Below are positions 19,522-29,405 of a DNA stretch of 64,000 bases, in pieces. Position numbers and translations under genes: made by a program. The stretch lies in the NCBI GenBank assembly GCA_001599355.1, contig BCGQ01000005.1, forward strand, positions 4,222 to 68,221. Direction: 5' to 3'. Under the pieces are notes generated by a model that made no database searches, had not been told where the DNA came from, and saw nothing but the letters and a program-made list of their open reading frames with translations. The DNA is from Nakazawaea peltata. Its lineage: Eukaryota; Ascomycota; Pichiomycetes; Alaninales; Pachysolenaceae. Each line of letters starts with the position of its first letter. Position 1 is the first letter of the stretch.

Positions 19522-20862
19522 ATGTCAGATTTAGAGATCCTCTCAAAGAACCAAAAGCAAGGTGTCTCGGTCACAAAAGTCGAAGTTCACAATGGAGATC
19601 AGTTCACCGACGATTTCTACAACAAACTTTTAGCGCCGCTCTTGAGGAACCAAGACCAAACTTTATCGCAGTTAATTGGGCTGTGTAATGCATCTCATGA
19701 GAATTTGGCTCGCACTAGACTTTTCAAGGACATCAAGTTTGATGTCGTGGTCGATGAAGACAAGCCAACTTCTCCAGTCTCTTTGCCATTGAAACTGGTT
19801 ATTCATTTAGACGCCAAACCTCTCTCTTCTACAGCTCTTTACTCTTCTTTCTACGATGATGGTAATCTGTTGAGCTTGAAATACCTGAACTTGAACTGGC
19901 TGGGCCAAGGTGAGCAGGTCAATGTCAATATGGGTATAGATTTCAGACTGTCTCATTTGAGATCTCTTGATGTTCTTTTGAAGAGCCCATTGAAAACCGT
20001 CTCTTCCAATTTCTTATTGGAAGGACATGTATCCAATAAATTGAACTCTTCATGGGCTCAACATGAATTCCATTCCTCTTGTGGAATCGAACATACTCTT
20101 TTCTCCGGCTCTGCAATTACAGGAGCTTTACAGATCACCAAGAGAACCATCAATAATGTCAACGACAGTGCTTCTGATATCGTCAAGGCCAACTCTGGAG
20201 ATTCATTGAAGAAAAGTTTGATTTTGAATGGAAAATTCGACAATTTGAAATATCAAACCCTGGAATCTTGGCTCCCACTGTCCGGTTCCGAATTGAAAAT
20301 CAATAATGAGATCAGTGCCGACGATGATAATGGAAATTTCATCAAATCTCTGGTCCATTCCAATTTATACAAGGGATTTTTCAACTCTCTGATTGTATTC
20401 AATTTGGAATCCCAATTTGGAGGAACCGTCGCCAAAAGATTACACATTCAAGACAAATTCTTCTTGGGCCGTGACCTCCAAGGATTCAAATTGAACTCTG
20501 TAGGTTTGAAAGATGGCAATGACTACATTGGAGGTAACATTTTCTACAATTTCAAATTTTCCACTTTCTACAAATTTCCATTTTCGAAATCTGAGCATGA
20601 TAGATTAAGATTTGTTACATATATGAACTTCGGAGACGTGTTACCGAACCTTGATTCGCTTCTCTCAAAAAGCAAGCAGAGTCTGTCTGTATCCGATTTC
20701 TTGATCAAAAACAATGCCACCAATTTCGGAGTCGGAATCGTATATAAATTTGGAGAGACTCTGAGCTTGAACTTAAATTACAATGTCCCTATTTCCACAA
20801 GAGTGACAGACACTTCAAAACCAGGTTTAGACTTCAACTTGACATTGGCATCTTCTTTCTAA
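19522..20862 (+). CDS. SAM50: Sam50/Omp85-type outer-membrane beta-barrel insertase
   Basis: 446 residues, like fungal Sam50. A short N-terminal part (about 15-110) fits one POTRA domain: TKVEVHNGDQFTDDFYNKLL, then LFKDIKFDVVVDE. The rest is amphipathic beta-strand sequence for a 16-strand barrel, closing with a strand ending in LASSF that serves as beta-signal. Loop-6 region: KFFLGRDLQGFKLNSVGLKDGND (about 313-335, quoted in part). The family usually has (V/I)RGF where this has LQGF, so the arginine is replaced by Gln (codon CAA, not affected by the CUG change). The protein is the core of the SAM complex, which inserts porin and Tom40 into the mitochondrial outer membrane. Overall family assignment is firm. 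Confidence 0.9.
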   Translation: MSDLEILSKNQKQGVSVTKVEVHNGDQFTDDFYNKLLAPLLRNQDQTLSQLIGLCNASHENLARTRLFKDIKFDVVVDEDKPTSPVSLPLKLVIHLDAKPLSSTALYSSFYDDGNLLSLKYLNLNWLGQGEQVNVNMGIDFRLSHLRSLDVLLKSPLKTVSSNFLLEGHVSNKLNSSWAQHEFHSSCGIEHTLFSGSAITGALQITKRTINNVNDSASDIVKANSGDSLKKSLILNGKFDNLKYQTLESWLPLSGSELKINNEISADDDNGNFIKSLVHSNLYKGFFNSLIVFNLESQFGGTVAKRLHIQDKFFLGRDLQGFKLNSVGLKDGNDYIGGNIFYNFKFSTFYKFPFSKSEHDRLRFVTYMNFGDVLPNLDSLLSKSKQSLSVSDFLIKNNATNFGVGIVYKFGETLSLNLNYNVPISTRVTDTSKPGLDFNLTLASSF

Positions 20863-21100
20863 ATAATATTCTCCTGAAAATTCCATTCCTTGTCATATCC
20901 CCAATATCCTATCGTAGTTTTTGTAGTTTCCTGATGTACCTCCGCCCATTAGTCAAATATCTCCAGCCGGCTGCGCAGAAGCCTCCCGCCCGTCTCTCCA
21001 CTTTTCCCCGGAATATCCGCCGGAACAAAAAAAAACACCCTCTTTTCTGATTACATAACAAGTTTAACGCCGCCAATTAAGTCAGTCGACATCTTCAATA

Positions 21101-21109
21101 GTCGTGCGA
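21101..21109 (+). promoter_or_regulatory. GTCGTGCGA word abutting a start codon
   Basis: GTCGTGCGATG overlaps the ceramidase ATG at 21109. It shares GTCGTG with the recurrent motif but lacks the 5' A run, so it may be chance. Confidence 0.25.
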
Positions 21110-21993
21110 TGGTACTTGGATCAGAGTATGCACCATCATTCCCTGATGGTCACGTCGGTTATTGGGGTCCTGTGACTCTGACTATCGACTGGTGTGAAGA
21201 AAACTACATCGTTTCACCTTGGTTCCTGGAATTTGTCAATAGTACCACAAATCTCTCGTTCTTCGCCTTATCGATGTATCATTTGTACAGTGCAATTCAG
21301 AACAAACATGGGTTATTATTCGTTTTCATCTCCCTCGGAATGGCCTTCGTTGGTTTGGGTTCATGGTTGTTCCATATGACTCTCAGATATGAGTTCCAAT
21401 TGATGGATGAATTGCCCATGATTTACGTCACTCTGATTCCATCTCTGTATATATTTCTGTACAGACAGAGTCCATTTGGTAGAAAAATGGTGTATTCTGG
21501 GGTAGGAATTTTCATGGTTCTGCTCACGGTCGTGTACTGTTTCATCTATACAAATCCGGTCATCCACCAAATATGTTATGCTGGTTTGAATTTCCTGATC
21601 ATCTTCCGCTCCCTTCAGTTAATCAACCAATTGGTAACTCCTAAATCCACCAGGGTCTTTTTATACAAATTGCTTTTGTCGAGTTTCGGATTATTTGCCT
21701 TTGGATTCTTCGTCTGGAACATCGATAATGAGTTTTGTTCGCTGTTAATTCATGCTAGACGTGAATATCTCGGTATGCCTTTAGGATTTTTACTCGAAGG
21801 TCATGGATGGTGGCATATTTTCACTAGCTTGGGAATTTATCATTTTATTCTTTATATGGAGTTAGTCACTACCTGGATGGAAGGTGTGCAGGATCAGTAT
21901 GAGATTGTGTGGAAATGGGGGTTCGTTGGTCAGGTTTGTCTTAAACCGCTGCTGCTGTTGCTGCAAAACTCAAAGCAAAAGAAGACTAATTAA
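21109..21993 (+). CDS. Alkaline ceramidase 1 (YPC1/YDC1 family)
   Basis: 294 residues, about seven membrane helices. Family motifs: GYWGPVTLTIDWCEENY near the N-terminus, GLGSWLFHMTL-x-YEFQLMDELPM (about 83-104) with the Ser, His and Asp used in catalysis and zinc binding, and GHGWWH-x3-SLG near the C-terminus carrying the other two zinc histidines (H-x3-H). The enzyme hydrolyses (phyto- or dihydro-)ceramide to a sphingoid base and fatty acid in ER/Golgi membranes, and can run in reverse. A close paralogue lies at 62244-63164. Residue 40 is encoded by CTG (21226-21228) where the paralogue has GCC (Ala) and the family has Ala. YPC1 and YDC1 differ in substrate preference, which sequence does not settle. 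Confidence 0.93.
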   Translation: MVLGSEYAPSFPDGHVGYWGPVTLTIDWCEENYIVSPWFLEFVNSTTNLSFFALSMYHLYSAIQNKHGLLFVFISLGMAFVGLGSWLFHMTLRYEFQLMDELPMIYVTLIPSLYIFLYRQSPFGRKMVYSGVGIFMVLLTVVYCFIYTNPVIHQICYAGLNFLIIFRSLQLINQLVTPKSTRVFLYKLLLSSFGLFAFGFFVWNIDNEFCSLLIHARREYLGMPLGFLLEGHGWWHIFTSLGIYHFILYMELVTTWMEGVQDQYEIVWKWGFVGQVCLKPLLLLLQNSKQKKTN

Positions 21994-22375
21994 ACTAAAA
22001 ATCTGTGTATAAAATTTATTTATTCAGAAATAGAATTAAATTATTAGCATTGGATCTGTACCGTACATATTCCGGATGTGTGTCTGATCTCTACCGGATC
22101 TCTACCGGATCTGCACTCCTTACTACGAATTTGGTGTCCTGATTCTTCTCATTCTCACCCAGTCACTCCCATCTAACCCCTCTCCGCATTAAACTTTAAA
22201 TCTTATTTCTGTGCCCCTTGCCCTCAATTTTTGTTTCTTTTTGCCCCGAATTTTCAACGGTTTTCTCCAAAATCGCAAATCTGCCCTGTTGCTCGAGGAT
22301 AGTGAAATTTCGTTGAACAGTCAAGTCGACAAGTACGGGGTCACGACACTATACACCACAGGTGGGACGGCCAAA
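21994..22375. other. Intergenic, ceramidase 1 to next gene
   Basis: No gene. A triplicated (A/T)CCGGAT-type word (TTCCGGATGTG, CTACCGGATCT twice, 22069-22111) is the only pattern. The frame of the next gene is open back to 22211. Confidence 0.45.
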
Positions 22376-24085
22376 ATGAATAAAGAAGCACTTGTCTTGG
22401 ATGCCGCTATCGATGGCATTGTCAAAAAGGAAAACCTTCTACTGAACTTGACCACCATTTACACCCTTCTAAGAGACGTTGAATTTAGGTCATCTCCAGT
22501 GTTGAGATCATGTATTCATGAATTTATGAGGTTGGATATTGAGCCCAATTCCCCGGAGGAAGACCTGTATTGGAAATTGTTTGCCAATTTCATCCTGGAT
22601 ATGCCACTGAATTGTCAATTTTTGGTCTCCCTGTCTCTGCAAGACTTCAACTCTCATCTCAGATCAAGAGTCATTGATGGTAGTTTGAGTGCCTCGATCT
22701 TATTACAGAATTTTTGTCTTTGTCATGAGAATGAGACTGAATTGAAACAAATGATCCCTCAAGAATTCCTTCAGCTGTTGTGGGACTCACTTTTATGTCC
22801 TCAGTTGAGGAACAAAGAGTCCCTCTTCCTCTCAAAATGTAACATTTTAGAATCTCTGTTAGAAACCAACCTCACAATTGGAATCACTTTCCAAAGTTAT
22901 CACGAATTTGTCGAAATCGTCTCTAGTCTCACCGAGGATGAAGATGATTTGGTTACTTTCATCAATTTAATATCAAAATTGTTTTCCATGATTTCGGACC
23001 CTTCCTCTGAGAACAGTGCTCAATGGCTGGTACGATTGCAGCAACAGTTGCTCTCGTTCATCTCCAAGTGTTGGCATCAACATGAGTCTCACGAGTTCTG
23101 TAAGGAATTGTTTATAACCATTGGGGAATTATCAGCCATGGACTGTTTGGATAATGTACCACCTGAAGTATGGGACAATCCCGATTACCAAGACCTTTAT
23201 TCTCGACTGGCCTCCTTGGTGATCATGGGAAATTCCGTAAGATCTAGATCAAGTAAAGATTTCTACCTGATAACCCATCATGACTTCTGTCTCCAGCAGT
23301 GGGACTGGTTAGTTAGTGTATTGAAAGACAATTCTGGTTCCCCACTGATGGTGATCATAATGCAAACTCTTCATTTCTTCAAATTGGTTTGTGATGCCAC
23401 TTTAGTCTCTGAAATCATTTCAAGGACCCCTGATATTGAAACTATATTTGGAGAAAAGTACTTGAATCCTACTTTCATGACTTATTTCAGTCCTATAAGC
23501 ATGATCTATAGTGGTTTTTTGATGAAAATAGCCTCTCTTGCATCCGATATCGAAAAAGCTGCTGGATCTCCTGTAATAGCAGACACTTGTTTTGGTCCCA
23601 AATTCTTGAGTCTGTTACTGTCGATACCTCAACAGGCAGATAGTATCCGATTTGATTTGGAATTGGCTCTGTATGCCGCCTTGACAGGGAGTCCCTTCAA
23701 AAGCTCTCTTCGAAGATTAATTGACCTTGTAGTGACTCCAGTTTCTAGTGGTTCAGATCAGTCAATCCCTGGAGGAACTGATTCAGCTAATAGTACCGTT
23801 CCATTCATTTACATCTTCAAGAAATCCCGTGCCATAGGAATTCTTCTTTGTGAGTCCGAAGAAGTATTAATGATGATTCCATTCGCTCAATTGAAGACGG
23901 TGGTTCAACAATTTTGGAACATTTATAAAGATATGAGTCGCGATTTAAATCAGGATGCAACTGACCTGGAGTCTTTAGTCGACTTACCTAACAATAATGG
24001 AGCTCAAAATTCACTCCAACTGTTCCATAATAACCTTCAATTTATCAATACTAAAATTGAACAGAATCTTCGATTCTTCCGCTGA
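22376..24085 (+). CDS. Unassigned all-alpha protein, possibly Bem4/SmgGDS-like
   Basis: I choose the ATG at 22376 (569 aa: MNKEALVLDAAIDGIV); the frame continues upstream to 22211, but that extension has low-quality, hydrophobic-basic sequence. The protein is leucine-rich and almost wholly helical, with acidic patches and no membrane helix, consistent with an armadillo-type solenoid. SILLQNFCLCHENETEL (about 110-126) faintly resembles LLRNFC in Bem4, the yeast Rho-GTPase-binding protein related to SmgGDS, and the length is comparable to Bem4 (about 630). That is a weak lead. The next gene starts only 96 bp after the stop. Confidence 0.55.
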   Translation: MNKEALVLDAAIDGIVKKENLLLNLTTIYTLLRDVEFRSSPVLRSCIHEFMRLDIEPNSPEEDLYWKLFANFILDMPLNCQFLVSLSLQDFNSHLRSRVIDGSLSASILLQNFCLCHENETELKQMIPQEFLQLLWDSLLCPQLRNKESLFLSKCNILESLLETNLTIGITFQSYHEFVEIVSSLTEDEDDLVTFINLISKLFSMISDPSSENSAQWLVRLQQQLLSFISKCWHQHESHEFCKELFITIGELSAMDCLDNVPPEVWDNPDYQDLYSRLASLVIMGNSVRSRSSKDFYLITHHDFCLQQWDWLVSVLKDNSGSPLMVIIMQTLHFFKLVCDATLVSEIISRTPDIETIFGEKYLNPTFMTYFSPISMIYSGFLMKIASLASDIEKAAGSPVIADTCFGPKFLSLLLSIPQQADSIRFDLELALYAALTGSPFKSSLRRLIDLVVTPVSSGSDQSIPGGTDSANSTVPFIYIFKKSRAIGILLCESEEVLMMIPFAQLKTVVQQFWNIYKDMSRDLNQDATDLESLVDLPNNNGAQNSLQLFHNNLQFINTKIEQNLRFFR

Positions 24086-24181
24086 TGACACAAAAAAGGG
24101 GATATTAACCCCCATGTCGTTTCCCTTTCTTCAAATTTATAGCTTACATAGAGATTATAAAAGTTGGCGTTCTGATTTATA

Positions 24182-24772
24182 ATGGTATCAAGATTAAAAC
24201 TAAAGAAGATCATCTCTGGTAGTTTTCGATACAAGAAAGCACGGGACTCGACTACCAAGGAGTCTCGGCGCTTATCCTTGTCGGAGATTCCAACCCTAGG
24301 TGTAGATTTGACGCCAGTGTATTCACTGTTCTTAAGGTACAAACCAGACCGATATCAGAGAGGATATTTTGATTTTGGGATGTTGAATTTCAACCAAATA
24401 TTAGGAGCAAACAAGAGGGAAGCGAATTCTACGGAACTATCTACTCTTAAGATAGATTACTCGGAGTCTATGAGAGGATATTTATCAGATCAGTACGAAA
24501 TTTCTTACATTTCAAACAGGTTGAAGACAATCCCTGTGACACAATTAACTAATAATCTGGCATCTACTTACAAACCAGATATACCTAATCCTATTTGTAT
24601 TCCTTATGTATCACCATCTGCGACTTTATCCAAATCGCGTTTTTACTCCAAAGAAGAGAAACGGCGGACTATGGCCCAAGATCTGGGACGTCGGCTCTTA
24701 AGATTATTTAGAAATCAAAGTAGTGAGATTTTTGGAAATTATAAGGGTTTGGATGAGACTTCGGGGTTGTAG
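24182..24772 (+). CDS. Hypothetical protein, basic, Tyr/Ser-rich
   Basis: 196 residues. I do not recognise it. The N-terminus is very basic (about five Lys/Arg in the first ten residues), with RRLSLSEIPTLG looking like a phosphorylation site. YRPDRYQRGYFDFG-like aromatic sequence (about 53-67, reading YKPDRYQRGYFDFG) and a basic C-terminal helix (SKEEKRRTMAQDLGRRLLRLFRN, quoted in two halves here only as SKEEKRRTMAQ and GRRLLRLFRN) are its most distinctive parts. No signal peptide or membrane helix. Codon use resembles its neighbours, and the frame spans the gap well, so it is probably real and lineage-specific. Confidence 0.55.
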   Translation: MVSRLKLKKIISGSFRYKKARDSTTKESRRLSLSEIPTLGVDLTPVYSLFLRYKPDRYQRGYFDFGMLNFNQILGANKREANSTELSTLKIDYSESMRGYLSDQYEISYISNRLKTIPVTQLTNNLASTYKPDIPNPICIPYVSPSATLSKSRFYSKEEKRRTMAQDLGRRLLRLFRNQSSEIFGNYKGLDETSGL

Positions 24773-25254
24773 TAGCTCACCATATTTGTCTCCTCCCCAC
24801 TCCTGCTCTTCTCCCCTTCTTTTCTCTCCCCTTTCACCTAAAAACCCCCTTGATACGCGCACTCCCCCTTAATTTTCCCTCATCTCCTAACAAAAAAGTA
24901 CTATTTTTAGTCTGTTTTGATCTGTAAGACAATTTCTTAGGGCACAACAAAACACCAAATATCAACAGGACAAACTATCCACTTTTAAAGTATTCATTCT
25001 CTCCTTTAGTCCAGTGCAGTCTATTCTGCTCACATCACATCTGTAATCTCTTTCCACCTTTCCCCTCCCCTCTCCCTCCATCGTGCTCTCCCCATCACTC
25101 CTCTTTCCCTCATCTGTCTCACCGTGCCTAATTCTGCTCTTTGTTTACAAATCACATTTAATACCGTAACAAAAATACGTCACTTTTTCTATTTAAATTT
25201 GACACACGTACTTTCTACAGTACTTTCTACCTCTCCACAAGTAACAACACAGCA
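24773..25254. other. HOL1-like gene promoter/leader
   Basis: 482 bp, CT-rich, no gene. I find no ATG from 24901 to the start codon, so the polyamine-sensing upstream reading frame known for S. cerevisiae HOL1 is not present close to this gene. A duplicated TACTTTCTAC (25209-25229) lies just upstream. Confidence 0.55.
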
Positions 25255-27288
25255 ATGGGACTTGGTGTCAAAGAACCTTCTCCCTTGAGAGAAGATGTCA
25301 CAGGTACCGTTAGAATGCTCCGACATGAGCTGGGTGAAGAAGAAACGGTCGCCGTGATAGACCCATCGAATCTGGTAGCGCCTTCTCCTTCACTGGCTCT
25401 GTCGATCCAAGAACAAGATAATCTAAGCACAAGTGCAGGTGTCGAACCAGTCATTTCTAGTCTGGCCAGTACTGGTGCTAATACACTTAAGACAACTAAA
25501 GATGGTGTCATTTTGAATCCTCAACCTCATGACAACCCAAATGATCCATTAAATATGCCTTTATGGCGTCGAGACATGGCTTTATTTGTGATTGGATTTC
25601 ATAGTTTCATCGGTGGTGGTCAAACGCCTATTCTTGCTCTGGCTCTTACAAGCTTATCAGAGAGATTCGAAGTCAGTAGTACTACTATATCGTATCTTGT
25701 TGGAGGGTTCATGTTATCATTGGGATTTGGCTCTTTAATACTGTCTCCAAGTGCTATTTTGTATGGTAAGAGAATCGTGTACTTGGTGGGTTGTGCAGTT
25801 GCATTTGCCGGGGCCATATGGGGGCTGAACCTGAGCTCTTTTGGATCATTGATGGGTAGTCGTGTTTTGATCGGATTGGGAATGTCTCCTACTGAGTCTC
25901 TTCCATCACTGACAATTGCCGAAATTTATTTCGCTCATGAAAGAGCTTATAGATTAGGTATATATACCTTTTTATTACTCGGAGGAAAGAACTTGGTTCC
26001 TCTTGTGAGTGGATTCATCTTCCAGAACCTCGGACTCAATTGGTTGTTCTGGATATTGGCCATGATTTTAGGAATGAATTTTGCATTGATGTTTATTTTC
26101 GCTCCAGAGACGTTTTGGAAGAGACTGCCTGTTCCTAATAAACGGTCTCAGGAGGAAACTCTGCTGGCTAGAGAATATCAACTGGCTCATGATCATGACC
26201 ATGACGCACAACTGGAGCTGATCGGACAAGTTTATGCGGATAATAGCTCGTATTTCCTGAGATCCATCGCTGATAGTTTAAGGTCTTCTGTAGTCGGTGC
26301 TGATGTCACCGAAATGAATATTGGAATCACTCTGCCTGCAGATGATCAACAACATGAAATCGGTCAACCGACTGGAAGTGTCACTCCTGTCTTTGAGAAT
26401 GATCTTTCTCCATCTCAAACAACTCGTAAACCATTTCATCATACCCTTAAGGTCACTTCAGGACGTCATACTGCTGATCATTGGTGGATGGTGTTCTTCC
26501 GTCCAATTTTACTCTATTGTTATCCTTCAATTCTCTTTGGATCCATTTTGTATGCATTTGCGATTGTGTGGTTGATTTTGATCTCGGAATCCATCTCCCA
26601 TATCTTTACTCATGAGCCATACAATTACTCACCCGTCACTATCGGGCTTTTCTACGTCAGTCCGTTTATTGGAGGAAGTATAGGATCAGTGGTTGTTGGT
26701 AAGCTCAGTGATGTACTTATTCGGTCTCTTGTTCGTCGTAACAAGGGAGTCTATGAGCCCGAATTCCGTTTGATCATGGTCATCCCGGTCTTCTTCTCTG
26801 TATCTATAGGACTTATGGGTTTTGGATGGAGTGCAGAAAGAGGAGACCTTTGGATTGTTCCTGTGATTTTCTTCGGAATCTTAGGATTCGGATGTTCTCT
26901 TCTGTCCACCACCCTGATTACTTTCACCGTAGATAGTTACAGAATATTCGCTACTGAACTGTTGGTCACTTACAATTTCACAAAGAATTTACTTGGATTT
27001 GTATTCTCTCTCTTTAACAATTCGTTTATCGATCTGAGAGGTGCTAAAATCGCTTTTGTCACTTATGGTATCGTTCAAATACTGATCTGTCTGTTCCTGC
27101 TCCCTCTTTATATCTACGGTAAGAAATTCCGGGCATGGACTGACGACAAAGAGTTAATGAAATGGCTTTATGTAAAAGAGGATTTGGAAAATGATGAGCT
27201 GATCACAGAAAAGACCCTGGATTCAGACAAAACACTGGCTGACCTTCATGAGAATCAGACTTTCTCTTCGGAAGGTTCTACACAGTAA
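25255..27288 (+). CDS. MFS transporter, HOL1-like DHA1 subfamily
   Basis: 677 residues with about 12 membrane helices split by a long cytosolic loop (about 290-405). The N-terminal tail (about 1-100) is acidic and Ser-rich, followed by DNPNDPLNMPLWRRDMAL, the entry seen in fungal DHA1 proteins of the Hol1 group. APETFWKRLP after helix 6 is also a hallmark of that group. The C-terminal tail is charged with LEND/TEKTLDSDKTLAD sequence. S. cerevisiae Hol1 is a high-affinity polyamine transporter that can pass histidinol and cations when mutated; transport of polyamines or similar amines is inferred. The larger size than Hol1 (586 aa) comes from the two cytosolic regions. Paralogues in this subfamily are common, so orthology is not claimed. 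Confidence 0.8.
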   Translation: MGLGVKEPSPLREDVTGTVRMLRHELGEEETVAVIDPSNLVAPSPSLALSIQEQDNLSTSAGVEPVISSLASTGANTLKTTKDGVILNPQPHDNPNDPLNMPLWRRDMALFVIGFHSFIGGGQTPILALALTSLSERFEVSSTTISYLVGGFMLSLGFGSLILSPSAILYGKRIVYLVGCAVAFAGAIWGLNLSSFGSLMGSRVLIGLGMSPTESLPSLTIAEIYFAHERAYRLGIYTFLLLGGKNLVPLVSGFIFQNLGLNWLFWILAMILGMNFALMFIFAPETFWKRLPVPNKRSQEETLLAREYQLAHDHDHDAQLELIGQVYADNSSYFLRSIADSLRSSVVGADVTEMNIGITLPADDQQHEIGQPTGSVTPVFENDLSPSQTTRKPFHHTLKVTSGRHTADHWWMVFFRPILLYCYPSILFGSILYAFAIVWLILISESISHIFTHEPYNYSPVTIGLFYVSPFIGGSIGSVVVGKLSDVLIRSLVRRNKGVYEPEFRLIMVIPVFFSVSIGLMGFGWSAERGDLWIVPVIFFGILGFGCSLLSTTLITFTVDSYRIFATELLVTYNFTKNLLGFVFSLFNNSFIDLRGAKIAFVTYGIVQILICLFLLPLYIYGKKFRAWTDDKELMKWLYVKEDLENDELITEKTLDSDKTLADLHENQTFSSEGSTQ

Positions 27289-27413
27289 ATGCATTTAGAA
27301 TATTTTTTATGCTTTTGAGACTAAACTATTGAATTTTATATCGCTTTGAGACTTGCTTTAGAAAGCCCCTATTGTAGATGAGTAGCATATTACGAATTCT
27401 GTTGAATTTTAAA

Positions 27414-27430
27414 TTATTTGATATTTTGCT
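27414..27430 (+). promoter_or_regulatory. TTATTTGATATTTTGCT, third exact copy
   Basis: Same 17-mer as at 14153 and 14185, here 107 bp before the RMD1/RMD8-like start codon at 27537. Confidence 0.6.
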
Positions 27431-27536
27431 AATTTTACGGTCATCTTCCCTCGGTCCTCGGCTCTTCACTATTTTTTTAATGGGTAGCAGCAGAGAAGAA
27501 GAGATAAGAGGACTGGTTATATACAGACTGATAGAA

Positions 27537-29177
27537 ATGAGTGGAAACGACGAGAGAACTCCTTTGATTGTGTCAGAGAATCCATATCTGAATGATGTAC
27601 CCTCAACAAAGAGACAAAGTCCATCTGCTAAACTGGTACTGCGACCTCTGACTACCGATGACGAGGATGACTCCGATTATGAAATGGGTCCATTCAAGGC
27701 CAGGACTTTGGAGAAGAAATTGGCTGCTCCTCAGAGGAGACTTACCCAGAAGTTGAAGTTACTTCCTACTGCTCCTGCTGATGATGATGATATTGATTCT
27801 AAAACAATTGAGCCGGTTAGTGCTCCGAAAACAACTTCGCTGGTAGCTCATGTTGGTGGTATTAATTCTGTGACGGGGGACCAAGAATCCAAGAAATCCT
27901 CAGACTCTGCTACTGATACTTCAAGTAGTGTGAAAAATTTGGAATCTTCTTCGTCATCGCCAAACACAGGTATCCCTGCCTCTAACACCAACTCCGCATC
28001 GTCATCAAACCCAGTAAGTGGAACAGCAAATATTTCGTCAAAAACAAAAGAAATACCATCTGCCACTCGTGTCGCATCCACAGTTCAACTGCCTCGGTCC
28101 AAGCCACCTCTGGTTTATTCACAAGTCTCTCGTATCAAAGAAGCACCAGCTCGTAAAGATGCCGAACGTCTCGGTAAGAAACACCGTTCAGTACTTCCCA
28201 GAGTCACTCTGTATTGTACATCCGGTTCCTACAAGATGAAGGAATTGGTTAGATGGCTCAAAGATAACAAGAAAATTCATAATACGTCGCCCAAGTTATT
28301 TGACGAATGTTTATATACACCATTTGTCTACAAAGAGCCCCGTGGTGACCGCTCTGCAACCGGATCTTCAACAGGGTATAGAAGGAAACAATCTAATTCT
28401 TCTTTATCGTCTGTGCTGTCTAATGGAGGAGATACAGCAACAGATATCATTCGACTTGATGATGAGGGAGGTGAAATCGATGTCGGTCGTAAACCTGATA
28501 TCTTCATTTTTGACTATGGTGTTGTCGTAATGTGGGGTTTCACTCCAAAGCAGGAAAAGATGTTCTTGCTTCTGCTTGAGAGATTTGAGAATGAGAAGTT
28601 GCTGGACGAAGACGTTCAAATTGAAGAATTTAACTACTATATTACCAAGTCTTACCAGCCTAGAATCTACAATGACTTCATTACTCTCAGAGACAACAGT
28701 AACTACATGTTGAAGCTTTCTATTTCTCATCTGATCCTGCAAAGTGTCAAGATATCTCTTTTCGAGGAGTTGGTGGATAACACTATCGAAGATACTCATG
28801 ATATCCCTCAACAAATCGCCTACAAAGGTAAGGTAGAGATGACAAGAGAAGAGATTATGAAGAGCATAGGAGAATTGTTTATCTTGAGAATCAACATCAA
28901 TCTTCATGGGTCTGTGTTGGATTCTCCTGAATTAATGTGGGCCGAGCCACAATTGGAACCTATTTACCAGCTGACCCGTGGTTACTTAGAGATCAACCAG
29001 CGTGTCGCCTTGTTGAATCAACGTCTCGAAGTTATTAGTGATTTGTTGCAGATGTTGAAAGAACAATTGGCTCATACTAATGACGAATACTTAGAGATCG
29101 TTGTTATTGTCTTGATTTGCATAGAGGTGTTGGTCTCCATAACAAACATCGCTGTCGATGTGATACTGGAGTTCTAA
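27537..29177 (+). CDS. RMD1/RMD8 family (DUF155) membrane protein
   Basis: I start at ATG 27537 (546 aa, MSGNDERTPLIV); the frame runs 53 codons further up, but that part overlaps the promoter repeat. Residues 1 to about 200 are acidic and Ser/Pro/Thr-rich, disordered, with PLTTDDEDDSDYE. The DUF155 core (about 215-515) contains VTLYCTSGSYKMKELVRWL and the diagnostic DIFIFDYGVVVMWGF, ending in YLEINQRVALLNQRLEVISDLL. A C-terminal hydrophobic helix (about 523-541) anchors it. S. cerevisiae Rmd1 and Rmd8 were named from a screen for genes needed for meiotic nuclear division; RMND1, a human relative, is mitochondrial. Here no mitochondrial presequence is evident, so a Rmd1/Rmd8-type cytosol-facing protein is likelier. 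Biochemical function is unknown. Confidence 0.85.
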   Translation: MSGNDERTPLIVSENPYLNDVPSTKRQSPSAKLVLRPLTTDDEDDSDYEMGPFKARTLEKKLAAPQRRLTQKLKLLPTAPADDDDIDSKTIEPVSAPKTTSLVAHVGGINSVTGDQESKKSSDSATDTSSSVKNLESSSSSPNTGIPASNTNSASSSNPVSGTANISSKTKEIPSATRVASTVQLPRSKPPLVYSQVSRIKEAPARKDAERLGKKHRSVLPRVTLYCTSGSYKMKELVRWLKDNKKIHNTSPKLFDECLYTPFVYKEPRGDRSATGSSTGYRRKQSNSSLSSVLSNGGDTATDIIRLDDEGGEIDVGRKPDIFIFDYGVVVMWGFTPKQEKMFLLLLERFENEKLLDEDVQIEEFNYYITKSYQPRIYNDFITLRDNSNYMLKLSISHLILQSVKISLFEELVDNTIEDTHDIPQQIAYKGKVEMTREEIMKSIGELFILRININLHGSVLDSPELMWAEPQLEPIYQLTRGYLEINQRVALLNQRLEVISDLLQMLKEQLAHTNDEYLEIVVIVLICIEVLVSITNIAVDVILEF

Positions 29178-29405
29178 GTTGGGCCTTTTCACTTATTCAT
29201 ATATAGCTCAGAGTTATATTATTGTAAACAATAAACAAACTAATGAATCGCTCAGTAGACTAAACAATAACCTCTACACTAGAAGATGATATCTGAAATG
29301 TTTAACCGGAGTACCAAATTAAAACCATTCTTTATTATTATTAAATAATACTAATATACAAATGAATACACCTAAGAAGAAATTACTAAAAGAGTAATAA
29401 ACTTC

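Noticed and set aside
24901-25254. A HOL1-type polyamine-sensing upstream reading frame
   Set aside because: No ATG in this part of the leader; either this gene is not the HOL1 orthologue or the control is absent.
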